64,000 bases of DNA from Tubiluchus corallicola. Taxonomy: Eukaryota; Priapulida; Priapulimorpha; Priapulimorphida; Tubiluchidae. This document shows, piece by piece, positions 29,226 through 43,397 of this stretch. Position 1 is the stretch's first letter. Each line of letters opens with the position of its first letter. The stretch lies in NCBI GenBank assembly GCA_030141605.1, contig JAQGDQ010000079.1, positions 1 to 64,000 on the forward strand, given 5' to 3'. Below the pieces are notes generated by a model that saw nothing but the letters and a program-made list of their open reading frames with translations, was not told the origin of the DNA and did not search any database. A program made the position numbers and the translations under genes.

Positions 29226-29934
29226 AATTCACACATTTACAGTAATAAGAAATAGAATAATAAAAAATTATTATAAAAATATCGAAAAGTATTTGACTAT
29301 TTCACTATTATTAAATATTTTCATCTCATACAGTTGTTTGCAGTTGGAAAGACAAAATGTGCTGTAGTTTTCAAGACCATGTGCAAATCAAGGATAATAA
29401 GTGGAAAATGTGCAGCTGTGCATGCAATACATTTCAGTGAATGAATAGTAAAATAAGAATGCTAACAGTTACATAATGAGAAAACAGTTAAATCAGAAAA
29501 ATATGTGAAAAGGGTGTCATGGGAGGCATATTTAAAAAAAATTACCAGGGCAGACAAAAACTTATCTCCTCACTTTCATAATTTCTTATGTAATACCAAT
29601 ACAATAAATTATTAGAGATTTACCTTTTGAACTTAACTGCTATGAATTTCTTAGTATTTTCACATGATAAAGTGGATAAGTGAGAACATGTGCATGTAAA
29701 AATGCAATAAAAATTTCAAAACAAAGAAAATACTTTTGCACCTTTGAAAATGTCAAAAAACGTGTACAATTGGTTAAATACCTGTACTGAAACTGTATTT
29801 AGGTGTATGCCTACACTAGCTTACTATTTTACTATAAGAGACAATGTTATCTTAACAAGAAATAAAGCTGTTACACCAGTTACATGTTACTTTGTTCTTT
29901 AGGAAACCGTGTACAGAAAGCACAAATGTTATAT

Positions 29935-29984
29935 TTACATGGTATATACACGACTTCGACCACTTGCACTTCGAGTACGCTTAC
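29935..29984 (-). CDS. TM7SF3: Possible distal alternative terminal exon of TM7SF3
   Basis: A pyrimidine tract ending tttttttcag precedes a short frame encoding KRTRSASGRSRVYTM and a TAA stop. It enters in phase 1. This fits a donor inside the exon at 31794-31900 (CTG before gtatgg at 31813), giving GQHDLTG followed by KRTRSAS, and also fits the phase-1 donors in the 32.6-kb exon. The basic Arg/Ser tail is not recognised in the family. Splice-signal quality and phase are the only support. Confidence 0.3.
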
Positions 29985-32900
29985 CTGAAAAAAACATAAA
30001 CCATGCATTTCTACGAATTCTTAACAGTGCCTCCCATTCTATCATGTACTTACCTACGTATGATTTCATCTAAAAGTTAGGATCCTTGAAAAACATTTAC
30101 TTTATTAAGACGAAGTTAGAATTTAGATGCAATACACACCTTAAGAGCTACTATTCAATTAAAAACTGATTAAGTCAACCTATGTTTTTATATTTAATAA
30201 AACTGTATGCGATAAATGTGTCAAAAGAGTTTATACTGAGTTTATACTGAAAATGCTTTGTTTCTTTTGGTTACATAATACAATGTCCAAAGAAGACTTT
30301 GCATTTAACAAATAGCTACAAAATCAGTCACGTCGTCACATATGATCTGATTTTAAGTTAACAAAACCATGAAAATACTAACTGCCGTTCAGCTATAAAA
30401 ATACTACAAAAGCTGATCAAGTTACAACATGTCATGTCAACTCGTGTGTTTATTTACAAAAAGTAAACTATTTAGCCACTTCAACATTTTGAAATAACAA
30501 CACAGTACATTTCTCCTTCTTATATAGTATACAGTGCCCTAAAACTACTTTCTTATAAGAAAATTTTCCTACATAATTTGTTCTCCTAATACTTATGTCA
30601 GACATAAAAACAAACTTTTTCCATAATAGCACTATACACTAATGTTGTTAAAAATATTTGAATTTATAAATGATAATTATTGATATAAATCTTGTATCAT
30701 ATGGAATAAATATGGAAAATAGCCTAGTATAGGTATACTAAAAAATTGTTATCGTATCGATACAAGAAAGTATCAAACCATCAAAGATGCCACAAAGTAT
30801 CTGTGGTATCACAGATCCATACCACTCCATCTGAAATCTATTGACATTTCAGCTTACCAAGACAATTTAAAAACACACTTTTACATCTTGCCTTGTTTTT
30901 AATTTTTACTTTGTTATCATGATTTTTTCGAGGACGATTTTCCAGGATTGACTTTGTACTGACTCAGTGGCAAGCTCGCTTAAGTACACAACATTTGAAA
31001 CAAACAGCATTCCTGAAGACTGTTCCTATTGATAAATTCTCATCAGTACAGTCAGTTATTAATTATTCAGTAAAGTTGGTTTTGACTTATTTTTTTATTT
31101 AAACCCTTTTTTATAACTCACATCAATTCGGCTTGCTAGAATAATACTGCATTTTATCAAACTTATGACATATCACATTGTATTCTATCGCAGAATTGCT
31201 CTAATGTTGATGGGGAAAAATATCGTATCATACTGATCTCGTATCACCCAATTAGTATCGATTAACAGCACTACCATACCTAAGGTCATACTAGTAATTT
31301 ACAAAATATTACACCATTACATCATTACTTATAGTACAAAACCACAAAGATGACTTAACATCAAACATATTCCTAAAACTTGGGAAAACCAATAAAGGAG
31401 GTACATAAATGTGCTAAAAACTGTTTTATGTACTGGGTGGGTGACATGGCAGATCATGCCACATCTTGACAGAGGTTTCAGACAACTAGATCTCTTGCAA
31501 CCAATAGCCAAAATTAATTAACAATACAGTTCATGGAATAAATCCAAAATTAATTAATTAAGACATCAAACCTATCCAAAAAACAAAAATGTGAAAAAAT
31601 TGGAAATGAACTGTTGTTATGGCATAATCCCAAAGTTTCTGGATCAAATCCAGACTTAGTCCTAACATCTCACTTTTCCACTACCTCCATTTGCACTGAC
31701 TTTAAATTCATATAATTAATAATTGTGGATTTATTCTACTAGTCTTGGAAATCAATGATTAATATTACATTAACATACGTTAAATCGCCACATTTATCTA
31801 GAACTCGCCATACCAGTCAAATCATGTTGCCCCATAACTGCATCGGCAGCAGCACCATACATCAAAGCAGGAAGTCTGGCCTGAATAAGAGGCTCCCTCT
31901 CTGTAAAAAATAAACAACCATTGAAATGAATTTTAAAATGAGTAATACTCCAAAAAAATCGACCATGTCCAGTACTGTACATCCTGCAAATCTTTCATTA
32001 CATAACTGACATTGCATTAAATTGACACGTATGTCTCAAAAAACTAATTATAATTATTAAGATATCATATATCATAAATGATAAAATAATAATATAATAA
32101 ATTAAGTAGCGAAGAGTTAGATGATTTGAACATTCTCTTTCCTTCGGTATTCAAGCTCCTAATAGAGAAACAACAGGCAACTCTTTTTGTCCAACCCAGC
32201 TGTTAAAAAGTGAACATGCTGATGATGCTACTGCTGAGGCATGTAGCTTAGAAGTGAGTTTTCTATCATCAAGATACAAATACTCAAATCTGAATACAAA
32301 GCAAAGTATTTATGTTGACTGCTACTTGCTCTACATTCTACAAGCATTATGCAGACAAGCTGCTTAAACTAAAATTCTCTGTGTATTTCCTCTGTTTGCA
32401 CCGTGCATCTTTCTCTGTCACAAGACATACAAAAACATAGATTTCAATAAAATTTTGTGAAGTTTGTTAGTGCAGGTATATGTGTATATAACTGTAAAGG
32501 TAATGGTTTCTAAGGAGAAATTTCACATGAGAAAGGAGACAAAAAGTATGAAAAATTTTGACTTTACAACCAATTAATTACAGATAGGACAACATTAGAA
32601 CAATTAACTCCCATTAGAGCTGTTTCCTATAATTTGTTGATTAGCATTTCGGGTGGAGTTATTTGCTCTATAATTTGCCTTTCTGACTTCACGGTTTGCA
32701 CCTTCATCAGATCCTACTGAACTCTCTGGAGTGGCTTCTCTCCGTAAACGTTCATATTCACGATGGATCTGCCACGTACGATATGGAGGTGGTGGAAACG
32801 GAGGACGATTTCTTTCCCGGTAGCTCTGAACACAAATGCCAGCTGTGGCAAGAATGGCCCAAATGCACGTCAACACTATATCTGAAAATTATTCAACTTC

Positions 32901-35900
32901 ATTGCAACTTTCAAAATATTTATTAGTTACAAAAAATAATTATTTTTAAACTAACAGAAAGAATAAGGGAAAATCAAAAGAAGTTTGAATTCAAACAGTA
33001 ATCTGGCATTTACATTTGCTTCTATGCAGAAATTTTCCAGTTAGTTTACCACCATAAATTTAGCTTGGTACAATAAAATAACAAAATGGCTTAAAGTGTT
33101 GACAAGACAGGCAGTTTAAAGTACTTCAAAAGCCAAAATGTATTTTATTCAACAAAAAGACAAAGCATCTACTTTTCAATCGCTCAGCAATACAGTTGCA
33201 CCAGCATTGTGAGTGGAGTAATATAAAGTTCAATTCTGCAGCAGGTACCGACAGGAGTGGATCTAAATTCCCAATGACCAGCTGAAAGGACCTTCTGTTC
33301 ATAGGCAGTTGTTTTCGATACACTGCTCAGCTTACAAATAAACAAATCATTCCGTACTTTGGACAATAACTAATGTAAAGTCCCAAGATAAATCCATCAT
33401 ATGTTTGGTTTGCCACGGTGATGCACTCTAAATTTTGTACAAATTGAAATGATTTTTGAAAATGAACAAACAGCTGGAAAAACGACTATTTAAATAACAT
33501 ACCATAGTGTATGTAAATCATAATAACCGTTACAAGCAATCGAGCAATAGATTTTAATAAGCATTTTTATGTTGAAGTGCAACTGACTTTTTTTAATGCT
33601 GGGAATACCAACATACTTTTCATTTAAATAAAGCTACAAAGAATAGGTTTTAAATTACATTGTAAGTACAAATAATGAATGCTGCAAAAATAGAATCAAA
33701 ACTGTGACTTTATGGCAACCAAATATAAAAAAGAGAACAATTAATTAATTCTTATTGATCTTAATCACAATAATGCTATAAAGACAAATGATTGCAATCA
33801 CTATTTTAACCTCACACTCACCGCTTGTTTGGTATGGTGCAAAGACAAATGCATCAAAAAACTCTTCGTATCCATGCCTGACAGTGTTAATAATGATACA
33901 GAGCATGGATCCATGAGTAAACTGATTAACTGCTATAATGAAAGCATATGAACCAATGATCGCACAGGATGCTATGCTAACCTAGAACAAAAGTGCTTTT
34001 ACAAAAAATATCCAAATTAGAATAGAAGTGGCCCGTACCAGGCATTTTTGAGTCAATTAAGCGATTGAGTATATTAACCGTGAGTCTATTAAGCGGTGCC
34101 TACTGTACGACTTTAAGCTTTTCTTCTAGCTAGCCTGCTATTAGTCCATTTCCAAACAATGTCAAATCAGATACCATTATGCATTATGGTAGAGTTAGCA
34201 TATATAAACACCAACTTACCGTTCGACTCAGTGGAAGCAACACAGCTCCTGTAAACACCATAACAGTTGCAAATACCATCCAGTAGTTTGTAGCACTACG
34301 AAATAAATCTATGTGACCTTTAAAATGAAATCAAATGTACATATAATATGTATATATAATTATAATAAGCATAACAAAGAAGAAAATACAAAACAATTAC
34401 GAATAGAATTGTAGCCTATAAACCAGCATCCAGCAGCTGGCAATGTTTACAAACATTTATATAATACTAAAATAGCACATATTCACTCAAACTAGATGTC
34501 ATTTGGTCGAAGTCTTTATAGAATTTTCAGTGCACCACATGTCTCATTAATTCCATTTGCATTATTTCGCCGAGTTTTAGAAAAGAGAGAGATACACGGT
34601 TTTAGTATAACATATTAAAACCATCATAAACAAATAATGTAGGACAAAAATTAAAACACACCTAGCAATAAAATATATAATATATTATTAATGAAGCCTA
34701 CAAAATATGCACAATTTTATGCATAAAATGCAGTCTTGAAAAAAACAACAAATTCTTAACACAAAACAATAACACCAATACTTAATGTGAGATAATAAAG
34801 AATGTTTATTAACTGCTGTGTTTCAGCTGCACACTATCACTTAAAGGCTGTTTTCTAAATGGCATGCAAGTTTTACACCAACGGGTCAAGAGGTACATGG
34901 ACAACAAACGTGGTATAAAACCTGTATACATTAAGAAGTAACTTACCAAGTTCTTGCCTAATATAATTATCACGCTTCAACTGAATACATTGTACGAAAA
35001 AGTAACAAATTTTCAGTTTATATTTTAACTGCAGCAACTCGATTATGCTGGTACGGCAGCTAAACTGCTTCAGTACAACAGATAATGACACATATAACCA
35101 ATGGCATGCCTGAATTACTGTTATACCCTACTAGAGGCACCAGACAGAACTGTGCAATAGAAGTTTTGCATTACTCTTATATTGCAAAATTATAGCTTGC
35201 ACTTTAGCCAACCAGAAGTGTGAAACTTACCTCCATAATGAACAACAATAGCAATTTGCTAGATGATAGCTACTATGCATAGCTGAAATGTTGCTGTTAA
35301 TAAAAATTCCTTTTTGTGTGACAATAAGTGATGAGCTTGACAATATTAAGGTGTGCAAATGTAGAGTTATAATGCAAAAAAATTAGCTATATTATTTTCT
35401 ATATCATAATTTTTGGAACCTTTTTTATACAACTTAATCAAAGTTGTATCAACAAAATTTTTACGTAAAAGTAGACAACATCTGAAAGACCAAACTTACC
35501 AAATGGAGTAAAAAATAGAAGACTAGATACAACAAATCCTAGCAAGAATGCTGTTAGTAAAATGGAAATGATGGGTATGGAAATGCAAACCCAAACTAGT
35601 AACCACAGCATTCCAACGACAGCACCAACCAACACAGCTGCAATTACTTCATCTGAAATGTTTAGATCATTTATCAAAAATGTACACTTTTAATAATTTA
35701 CTGCAAGAAACAATAGTTTAATTGACTGCACATTTTGTCATATTAACTTTAATTATTTTAAATGGAAAAAATTTGAGGGCAAACTTATATATGTCCAATT
35801 TGCCTAGTAGTGATAAGTATTCAGACGATGGCACACATCCGTCATATAATAGCAACTTTATATTTAGAAGATGAGTGTAGTATAAGTACTTTAAACTAAA

Positions 35901-38900
35901 AAAACCCTCATAACTACACATGTCATGACACATGTATAACGTGTAACTACATGTATCACATATTCACATATGATCACTAAACTTTAGTTTGAATAATAAC
36001 AGTCTACAAGAATAGGAATTACAATAACAACTTAATTACCTTCTAATAATGTATACCCGTGTGACCACAAATTAAAGCTCAAAATATCTGATAACAGATT
36101 ATAACATGTAAAAGTACAACAGAATGACAAATAATTTGTTAATTATTACAGCACAAAATTCATACATAACAGGCAGATAATGCAGGGAGACATTGCACAT
36201 ACCTGTTAAACTCATTTCTGACACTCTGGCCAAAAGAGGCATTAAAGCTGCCATTGTGGAGAGCATACCCGTAAAAAAAATCTCTGAAGAAAAAAATGGC
36301 CAATTTATTAACTAAAACATTATTGCTTTAAAATCACACCTGAAAGTATGAACAGTTAGAGATCTAGATCGAGTATACAGAAACACGCAAAATGCATCGC
36401 TATAGACTTAAACTCTGATAACCGGAAAAGACAGCATTGTTTATTAATGACATTAAAAGCCTTGATATTAATCCATTTATGCACATGTAAGTACTCACCA
36501 GTTTTGAAACAACGATGTCCAAAAAAGCACATAAACAATCCAATGATACCAGTTATGGTTAAGACTATTTGGGCAGCTATATCATCTGAAAAAAATTAAA
36601 CGTACTAGAATATTTCATCAGTGTATCAATAATAGAGTAATTTTGCTAATTTAGCTATCAATAATTTAATGGCACTCTTCATGTGAAAAAATTCAGAGTC
36701 TACAAAGTATAAAAGTATAACTGGCTGACACTGTTTATTCAGGTTATTGGCACCAAACTGAATAACTTTGCATAATGTTTCTAGTTACAACCCATTGAAA
36801 ATGGCCTATAATGCCATTGATAGAAAACTGTTATAAAAGCTTTAATTATTCCAGGAACTTGAATGGAGCAGCCACATCTAACTGCTGCTTCAGCTTGCTA
36901 CCTTAGCCCAGCTGTCAGATTGTAGATCATATTATCAATCTGATAAACTCTGCAAACTCCCACTCATTGAAGTCTTCTGCTACCTTAAACATCTTTTTAT
37001 CTTTTCCTAATATATCAAAAACTTCTGACATAATATATGTTATGCTAAATTTTTTGTTATTGGTGACACTATACAATCAGTGTAATTATAGTAGATAACC
37101 GCACAGCTGCTTCGAAGGAATGTCATTCATCAACAATCTGTCCAGGAATATATGGCTCATTAAAAGCACTTTGCCTACAAACAATATCACACAACACTTT
37201 CAACAAGTTGCAACTAAAACATTAATGAAACCAAGTATAATCTCATTGTCAGTTTAAACTGGAAACCAATGCCAATTTTGCATAGTGATACTTTCTGTAA
37301 CAGTTATTTTGAAACAGTATTATCCGCAAAATACATAGCTAATCATAAAAAGGAAATGAGAGAAAAGAAACCAAAAATGTACAAAAATAGACACTACTAG
37401 CAGAATACCTCAGCTAGTTACCTATTTCAGAGCACAAGTTATACCTTCCGTGTAATTCACAGGCATAACTAGCAGCTGGTGTATATACAGCAATGGTATC
37501 AAACTCTGTATCAGTGACAAGAACAGTATATACAGCACCAAAACCTTGGTAGTTAGAAAACTTTAGTCTTGTTTTCCCTCCATGCTTCAAAGTATGTACC
37601 TGTAAAACAAAAGAAACAGTGCACATCATCATCATCACCATCATCATCACCATTATCAATAAAATACTCAATGTACCTAGTTTCAAAAAGACATCAAAAC
37701 TTCACAAACTTTTACTCTGTCCAAAAATACAATCAGCTTTCACACAGGTGCTAAAGTGCTCCTATTTGTACAAGCTATAAATGCTTATAAATATTCTGGT
37801 ATTTATAGAATTTTTGCAAAGTACATTAAATAACAATTTGTTTACTCTGCAGCTGACATATTAACTATCTGCAGTAATATAAGTGGCAGCAAAAATTGAG
37901 TGTACCCCGTCAAATTTTATACTTTTTTGAAAACTAAGTGACACAAAAACTGTTTTTACAAATTATTCCAAACAAGCTCACTGATCACTGATTTTAAGAA
38001 GCTAAGCTAGAAATTGGAAATGTGTATACATGTCCAGAAATATACAATTCTCATATATAATTCTGAGCTCTTCTTCAAGCAAATGATGTTGCAATAAACA
38101 TAACTGAAAAGATAACTGGTAACTAAATCCATAGATAATACACTCCCATGGCTTTACTGTGACCTGGATGATGGCTATAGATAGATCTTACACCCATAAA
38201 AGTTCAAGTCAGAAGAAAAAAAGAGCTTTTGTGACAATTCATTTGTGCATGCATATTAGCACAACTTTTATTCTTAAAATCATGTATGACCTAAAGCTGT
38301 TTACTAAGCAAAAAAACTAACCTTAAATAATGACAGTTATTATTAGTGGTATTTTATTATTCAAATATTCTAAGAACAATTACTCCGACAATCGCATATT
38401 CGACCCTGGGATTTTTTCCTTTCATGCTCATCTTGGTAACCCACACATACAAATAAACAAAAAATACAATATAGAGGTGCACAGAAGGCACATTTTCATC
38501 AACTGAACCAAGGCCACTTTTTATGCCACAATACCAAACTGAATTCCGAATAAAATGTCAAATTAAATTGGAATAAAGGACAGACGCCAAAAGCCAAAAC
38601 GAAATTTTTTGCTGAAACTGAACCAAATTTTCTTACAACTCCGACTTTGTAATGCTTTATGTAATGTTTATCATTTTAAATTAGTAGTGACTGGTGACCT
38701 ACGTAAAATTGTCCTCTTTTAATTTAATGCTTATGTAGTAAAATATAAGTATTTTAAAAACAGCCCTAATTCTTTCAAAAGTTGTATAAACTATTTTGTA
38801 CAATCAATAAAAACAGTATTTAAGCAAAACTGCAAAAATAAATTGTTTACTAGCTTGAGTTCTCATTGATTTATTTCATCGGGTATAATACCAAGATATG

Positions 38901-41900
38901 TCACATTGACGCGACTTGTGTACCCGACAGAAATAGAAAGTAAAATGCCAGCTGTTCCACTATGTTCACTGTTTTAAATCAGCTTTTTTCAGATGAGCTT
39001 TTATAAGCATTACAGCAAGATATTCTGTTTGTTTAATATAATTTTTGCCAAATTTGACAATTGTTAAAAAGTACCGTATATACTTATGTACTTATGTATA
39101 AGTCTAATTTTTGGGAGGCGATTTTAAGGTGAAATTTTAGGGTCGACTTATACTACGATATGTTTTTGGGAGATGTCGCTAAAGAGTCGTCAACAATACG
39201 AATATGTAAAGAAATAATACTTCATTATACACTGGACTGAATGAACACTCATACTGTGATACTTCACATCAGAGAATGTTCGCATCTTGACATTACTTCA
39301 AAAAATTAACAAATATTACTGTAATTTATTTTAGTGTATGTGAAATTAAGTTAAAATTTATATATTAGCGGTAAATAAACTAGCAACGGAGCACTTGATC
39401 AGAACATAGAAATTGCCAATTTCTGACAAGTGCTGCCACCTGTCAATTAAAGGCATTACAAAGAATTATGCGTGATGAAAGGCCAGGCTGCATTATCATG
39501 GATTGCACTGAGGGCCCTCAACATGAATACACACGCACGTACGCACACACACACACATCGGGTAGGTAACTTGCACGTATCTTACACACTAACACAGTAA
39601 GCTATTGATTTAGTACTCGACCATTGTTGACATCATTTACTCTGGAAGATTTTAATATTTTATGGTCGACTTGTACACAGGTAATATGTAAAATGATGCA
39701 TTTTTGGTCTTAAAATGCACATTGACTTGTACATAAGGTCGACTGGTACACACGTATATACGGTAACTACGATAAACTGAAGTTCACTGAATCTTTTAAT
39801 GATTGCAATTGAAGTTTATCGGACTGGATTTTTATACCGATACTCAGGAAAAAGTTCAGCAATCTGAATGTTTGTTGCACCCCTAATACAATGCAGCAGT
39901 TATTGTATCACTGTGTATGTTAATTATTGAGCTAGAATGATGAATTCACCTATACCCACACTCTTGTCTGGACTGAACTATTGTGTTAACTATTACACTA
40001 TGAACTTGAAAATGAGATGTCCATGTAAATGATTTAACATATAGCATTGGAGTTTGTTGACTTTTAATAATCTAACTTGTTTTTAAATAATAAACATTCT
40101 ATGGTTTTTGAATAAACTTTTTTCCACATCAAGCTCTAAGCTCTGTGGTGCCATAGGATGACTAAGTAAGTATACAAAATTTCCGAATGAATTAGCCAGG
40201 GCTGATGGTGGAAAGATTGTTTTTCTGCCACATATAGCGGCAAAGATGGCAGATTGTTTTTATAGGACAATGGTGTTGGCTTAGTGCCAGGGACGTGAGC
40301 CTGTGAAATGAGCGGATAGAAGTCAGCATGTGGTCAATATAGGGTAAATAGGATAACCAAATAGCATTTTACTATTTGAAAAACATTCGAAGCTGCAAAC
40401 AATCAATTATTCGTGCACGTCCCTAGTTATCATTCACGTTAAATGTCAGAATAAACATTAAAAAATCAGAGAAGATATAGCAACTCGTTAGTCATTTCAC
40501 ATTTACCTTTTTTCCAAACTGCTGGACAGATGATGGAGTAAGAAATTTTGCCAGACCATTAAAGTAATGTTCCTCATTAAAATTGAATTGGTCCAGGTAA
40601 TAAAGGTAAATTTCATACTTGAACCTACAAGAACAGAGAAATTATCAAAAAAGCTAAAATGTTACTACTACAGTTAAAAGCAAAAGAACCTGAACAGTTA
40701 TCAAAAATAAAATTATTATACAACAGATAATTAATAATAATAAGCTATAACTATCTCGAAAAAATTCTGCACAACTTCTTATGTGGTACATTACCTGAAC
40801 AAATTAAATGGCATACTTAAAGTTGCAAAATGTTCAATAATTCACGGTAAAAACTTCCAATCTTAGTTTCAGTCTAGGTAGCACATCAACTGAGCTCTTA
40901 TAAATATATGAACAAAATGATAAATTAGATTTTATATTGCAAATTGTGCTTGGAAAATTAGTGTCCATTATCCTAAAGTCTGTAAAGTGATTATGCCTAA
41001 GCTATAACACAGGTATTGATAATAAAAGATCTGTGTTTCCTTGCCTATTTTGAACATAAAGCTCTTCACAGCTCGGCTGATACCAAGAATAATTACTGCT
41101 GCTGGCATACTGAAAGTCGAGTGTAGTAATGATTGCATCATAGGACAACTGGAAATATGGCGCCATATCTTGAGGAAATTCTAAGCTACAACCACCAGGA
41201 ACTGGAGCTGTCAAAAAATAAGACCATGTCAGCATGTATACTTTTCTGTATATGACAAGCTATTTCATTTCCAATATAATATAACATAACATAACATAAT
41301 ATAACTGATTAAACACCAGGTGAAAATAACTTTCCAACGATGAGACATACCAGTAAGACTCACATGTATGTTATTAGAAACTGAAAGTTAATAAAACATT
41401 TAGCAAGAAATGAATTTAGATATGGCTAAAAATCATCAACATGTTGAGTTGCAAATATGTGGTATGATTGGTAGGCATAGACCCTGTATATAGGAGACTG
41501 CATGCCATCTTAGGAGTTGGGACTTACTTATTATTGCTACACTCAAAATATACTATAATTATGAGAATTAACCCAGAATTTATATTCTGTTCTACAGTTA
41601 ACACTAATGAACCTATCACATGATCCTTACTTCATTAAATACAAGAATCAAGTTGAAAAAACAATACTCACTTACAGGTCTGTTAAATGTTCTTCAATTT
41701 GTCTAGCTGTCTAATAAAAAAATTGGTACAAATATGGCACTCTTCTATACACAACTGTGTTGGGCCAATTATCAACACTGGTAAGATACCAATATCTTTT
41801 CCATTCGACTAAATTATTTCTAATTATGTGATAGCAATTACTCAGTGTGCTTTCTCATTGCTTAGCTGGCGGTCAGCCTCATTTGGGTTGCCACAACACA

Positions 41901-43355
41901 CTAATGATTTTAACAAATCAACAACAAAAGTAAGTTGCCAGCATTGCTTACATTGCTTATATTGATACCTGCAAATTTATACCAACTTATACTGACAAAT
42001 TTAACTAGTGTTCTTGAATTATATAAAATTTCTAGGGCTTTTTAACCATAAAAATAATTGGCTAACCATAAAACATAATAACCATAAAAACATATACCTC
42101 CACGCTTGTAAGTAGTAGCAATCAACATCGCAGACACATTGACCTTGTTTGTGTTATTAAGAAAAACTGCTGTATTCTGCCACAGCTGATTTAGTATCAA
42201 ACCTGTAAAAAACATACAAAAGACTCATCGATGTGGATTTGTGTCACTGCAAAAACTTTCTTTTTTACATTTTAAGTTTTAATTTCTTTAAAGATAGCAT
42301 AATTGGGTAAACAAAATGTGACAACTTAATAGAATAAACACTCACCAACATTTTGGCCTGTGACCGAAGTATCGTACTGGTAAGTTTCCGATTCTGACAA
42401 AGTTAGATGAAAGCCTTGGTTATGAGCTTGCATTACAACAAACCAATCATCTTTTGTAAAATTATGCAGGGTAATTTTCCAAATACTGTGTGCAGGAATG
42501 GTTGTCCTAATAGGTGTATTGGGAGAAACAAATATTTCAGGTCCTATGAACAGAAAATAAATTTTAGAAAATTGGATTCTAATCTTCGTGAAGACAAATT
42601 TTATCTTCAGTACTTATATCTACAAAGTAGGCCTACACAGGCAATAGCCCTGCTGACCGCGGTCTTCGTGCAAGATATTAGATTGCGTTTTAGGCACTTG
42701 ATGTTTTAGACACTAGCGAAATCATTAAGCATAACACAGAAATTCCCTCTAAGATCTATATCAGTTCTTAGGCATGTTGTTCCTCATAATCTTAATTATA
42801 TTGATGAGAACAAGTGCCTGCACTATGCTAAAGATGTAAATTGCACTGTAAGAAAGTGAAAGTTTGTTTATAAAAATTAGTTTAAAAACATTGCTAAAAC
42901 ACATTTTTGTGTATGCACTATACCCAATTAGCAATTACTTGTGTACACTGACATAAATTAACTGCTCTGCTTTGCCTTTACATTTCTTTTTTCAGTTATA
43001 TACACATTATTTTTGCTTGCTGAGAACTTTCCAAACAACTGTACATTATTATCATTTTATTTAACTCGTAACTAATTATTGTGATACTTAGTCATCATCT
43101 GCATTTATTATTATTCTTTTTTTCACTTATTCCATTATTGTTACGCTTGTTTTATATTTTTTGTTATTGCTTTATTTTGATTATTTTACTTAAGTAATTA
43201 GCAATAATTGCATCCAGTGTCATCAATTCTGTTTTATGCTATAAGGAGTGAGTGACTAGATGGAGGAGTGACTTTATACATCTCCACGGATAAAGTAGTT
43301 TTTTTTCGTAAAATGGAAATTTGTGACACATTTGACGAAAATAAACGTCTATGCC

Positions 43356-43397
<42 letters not shown>

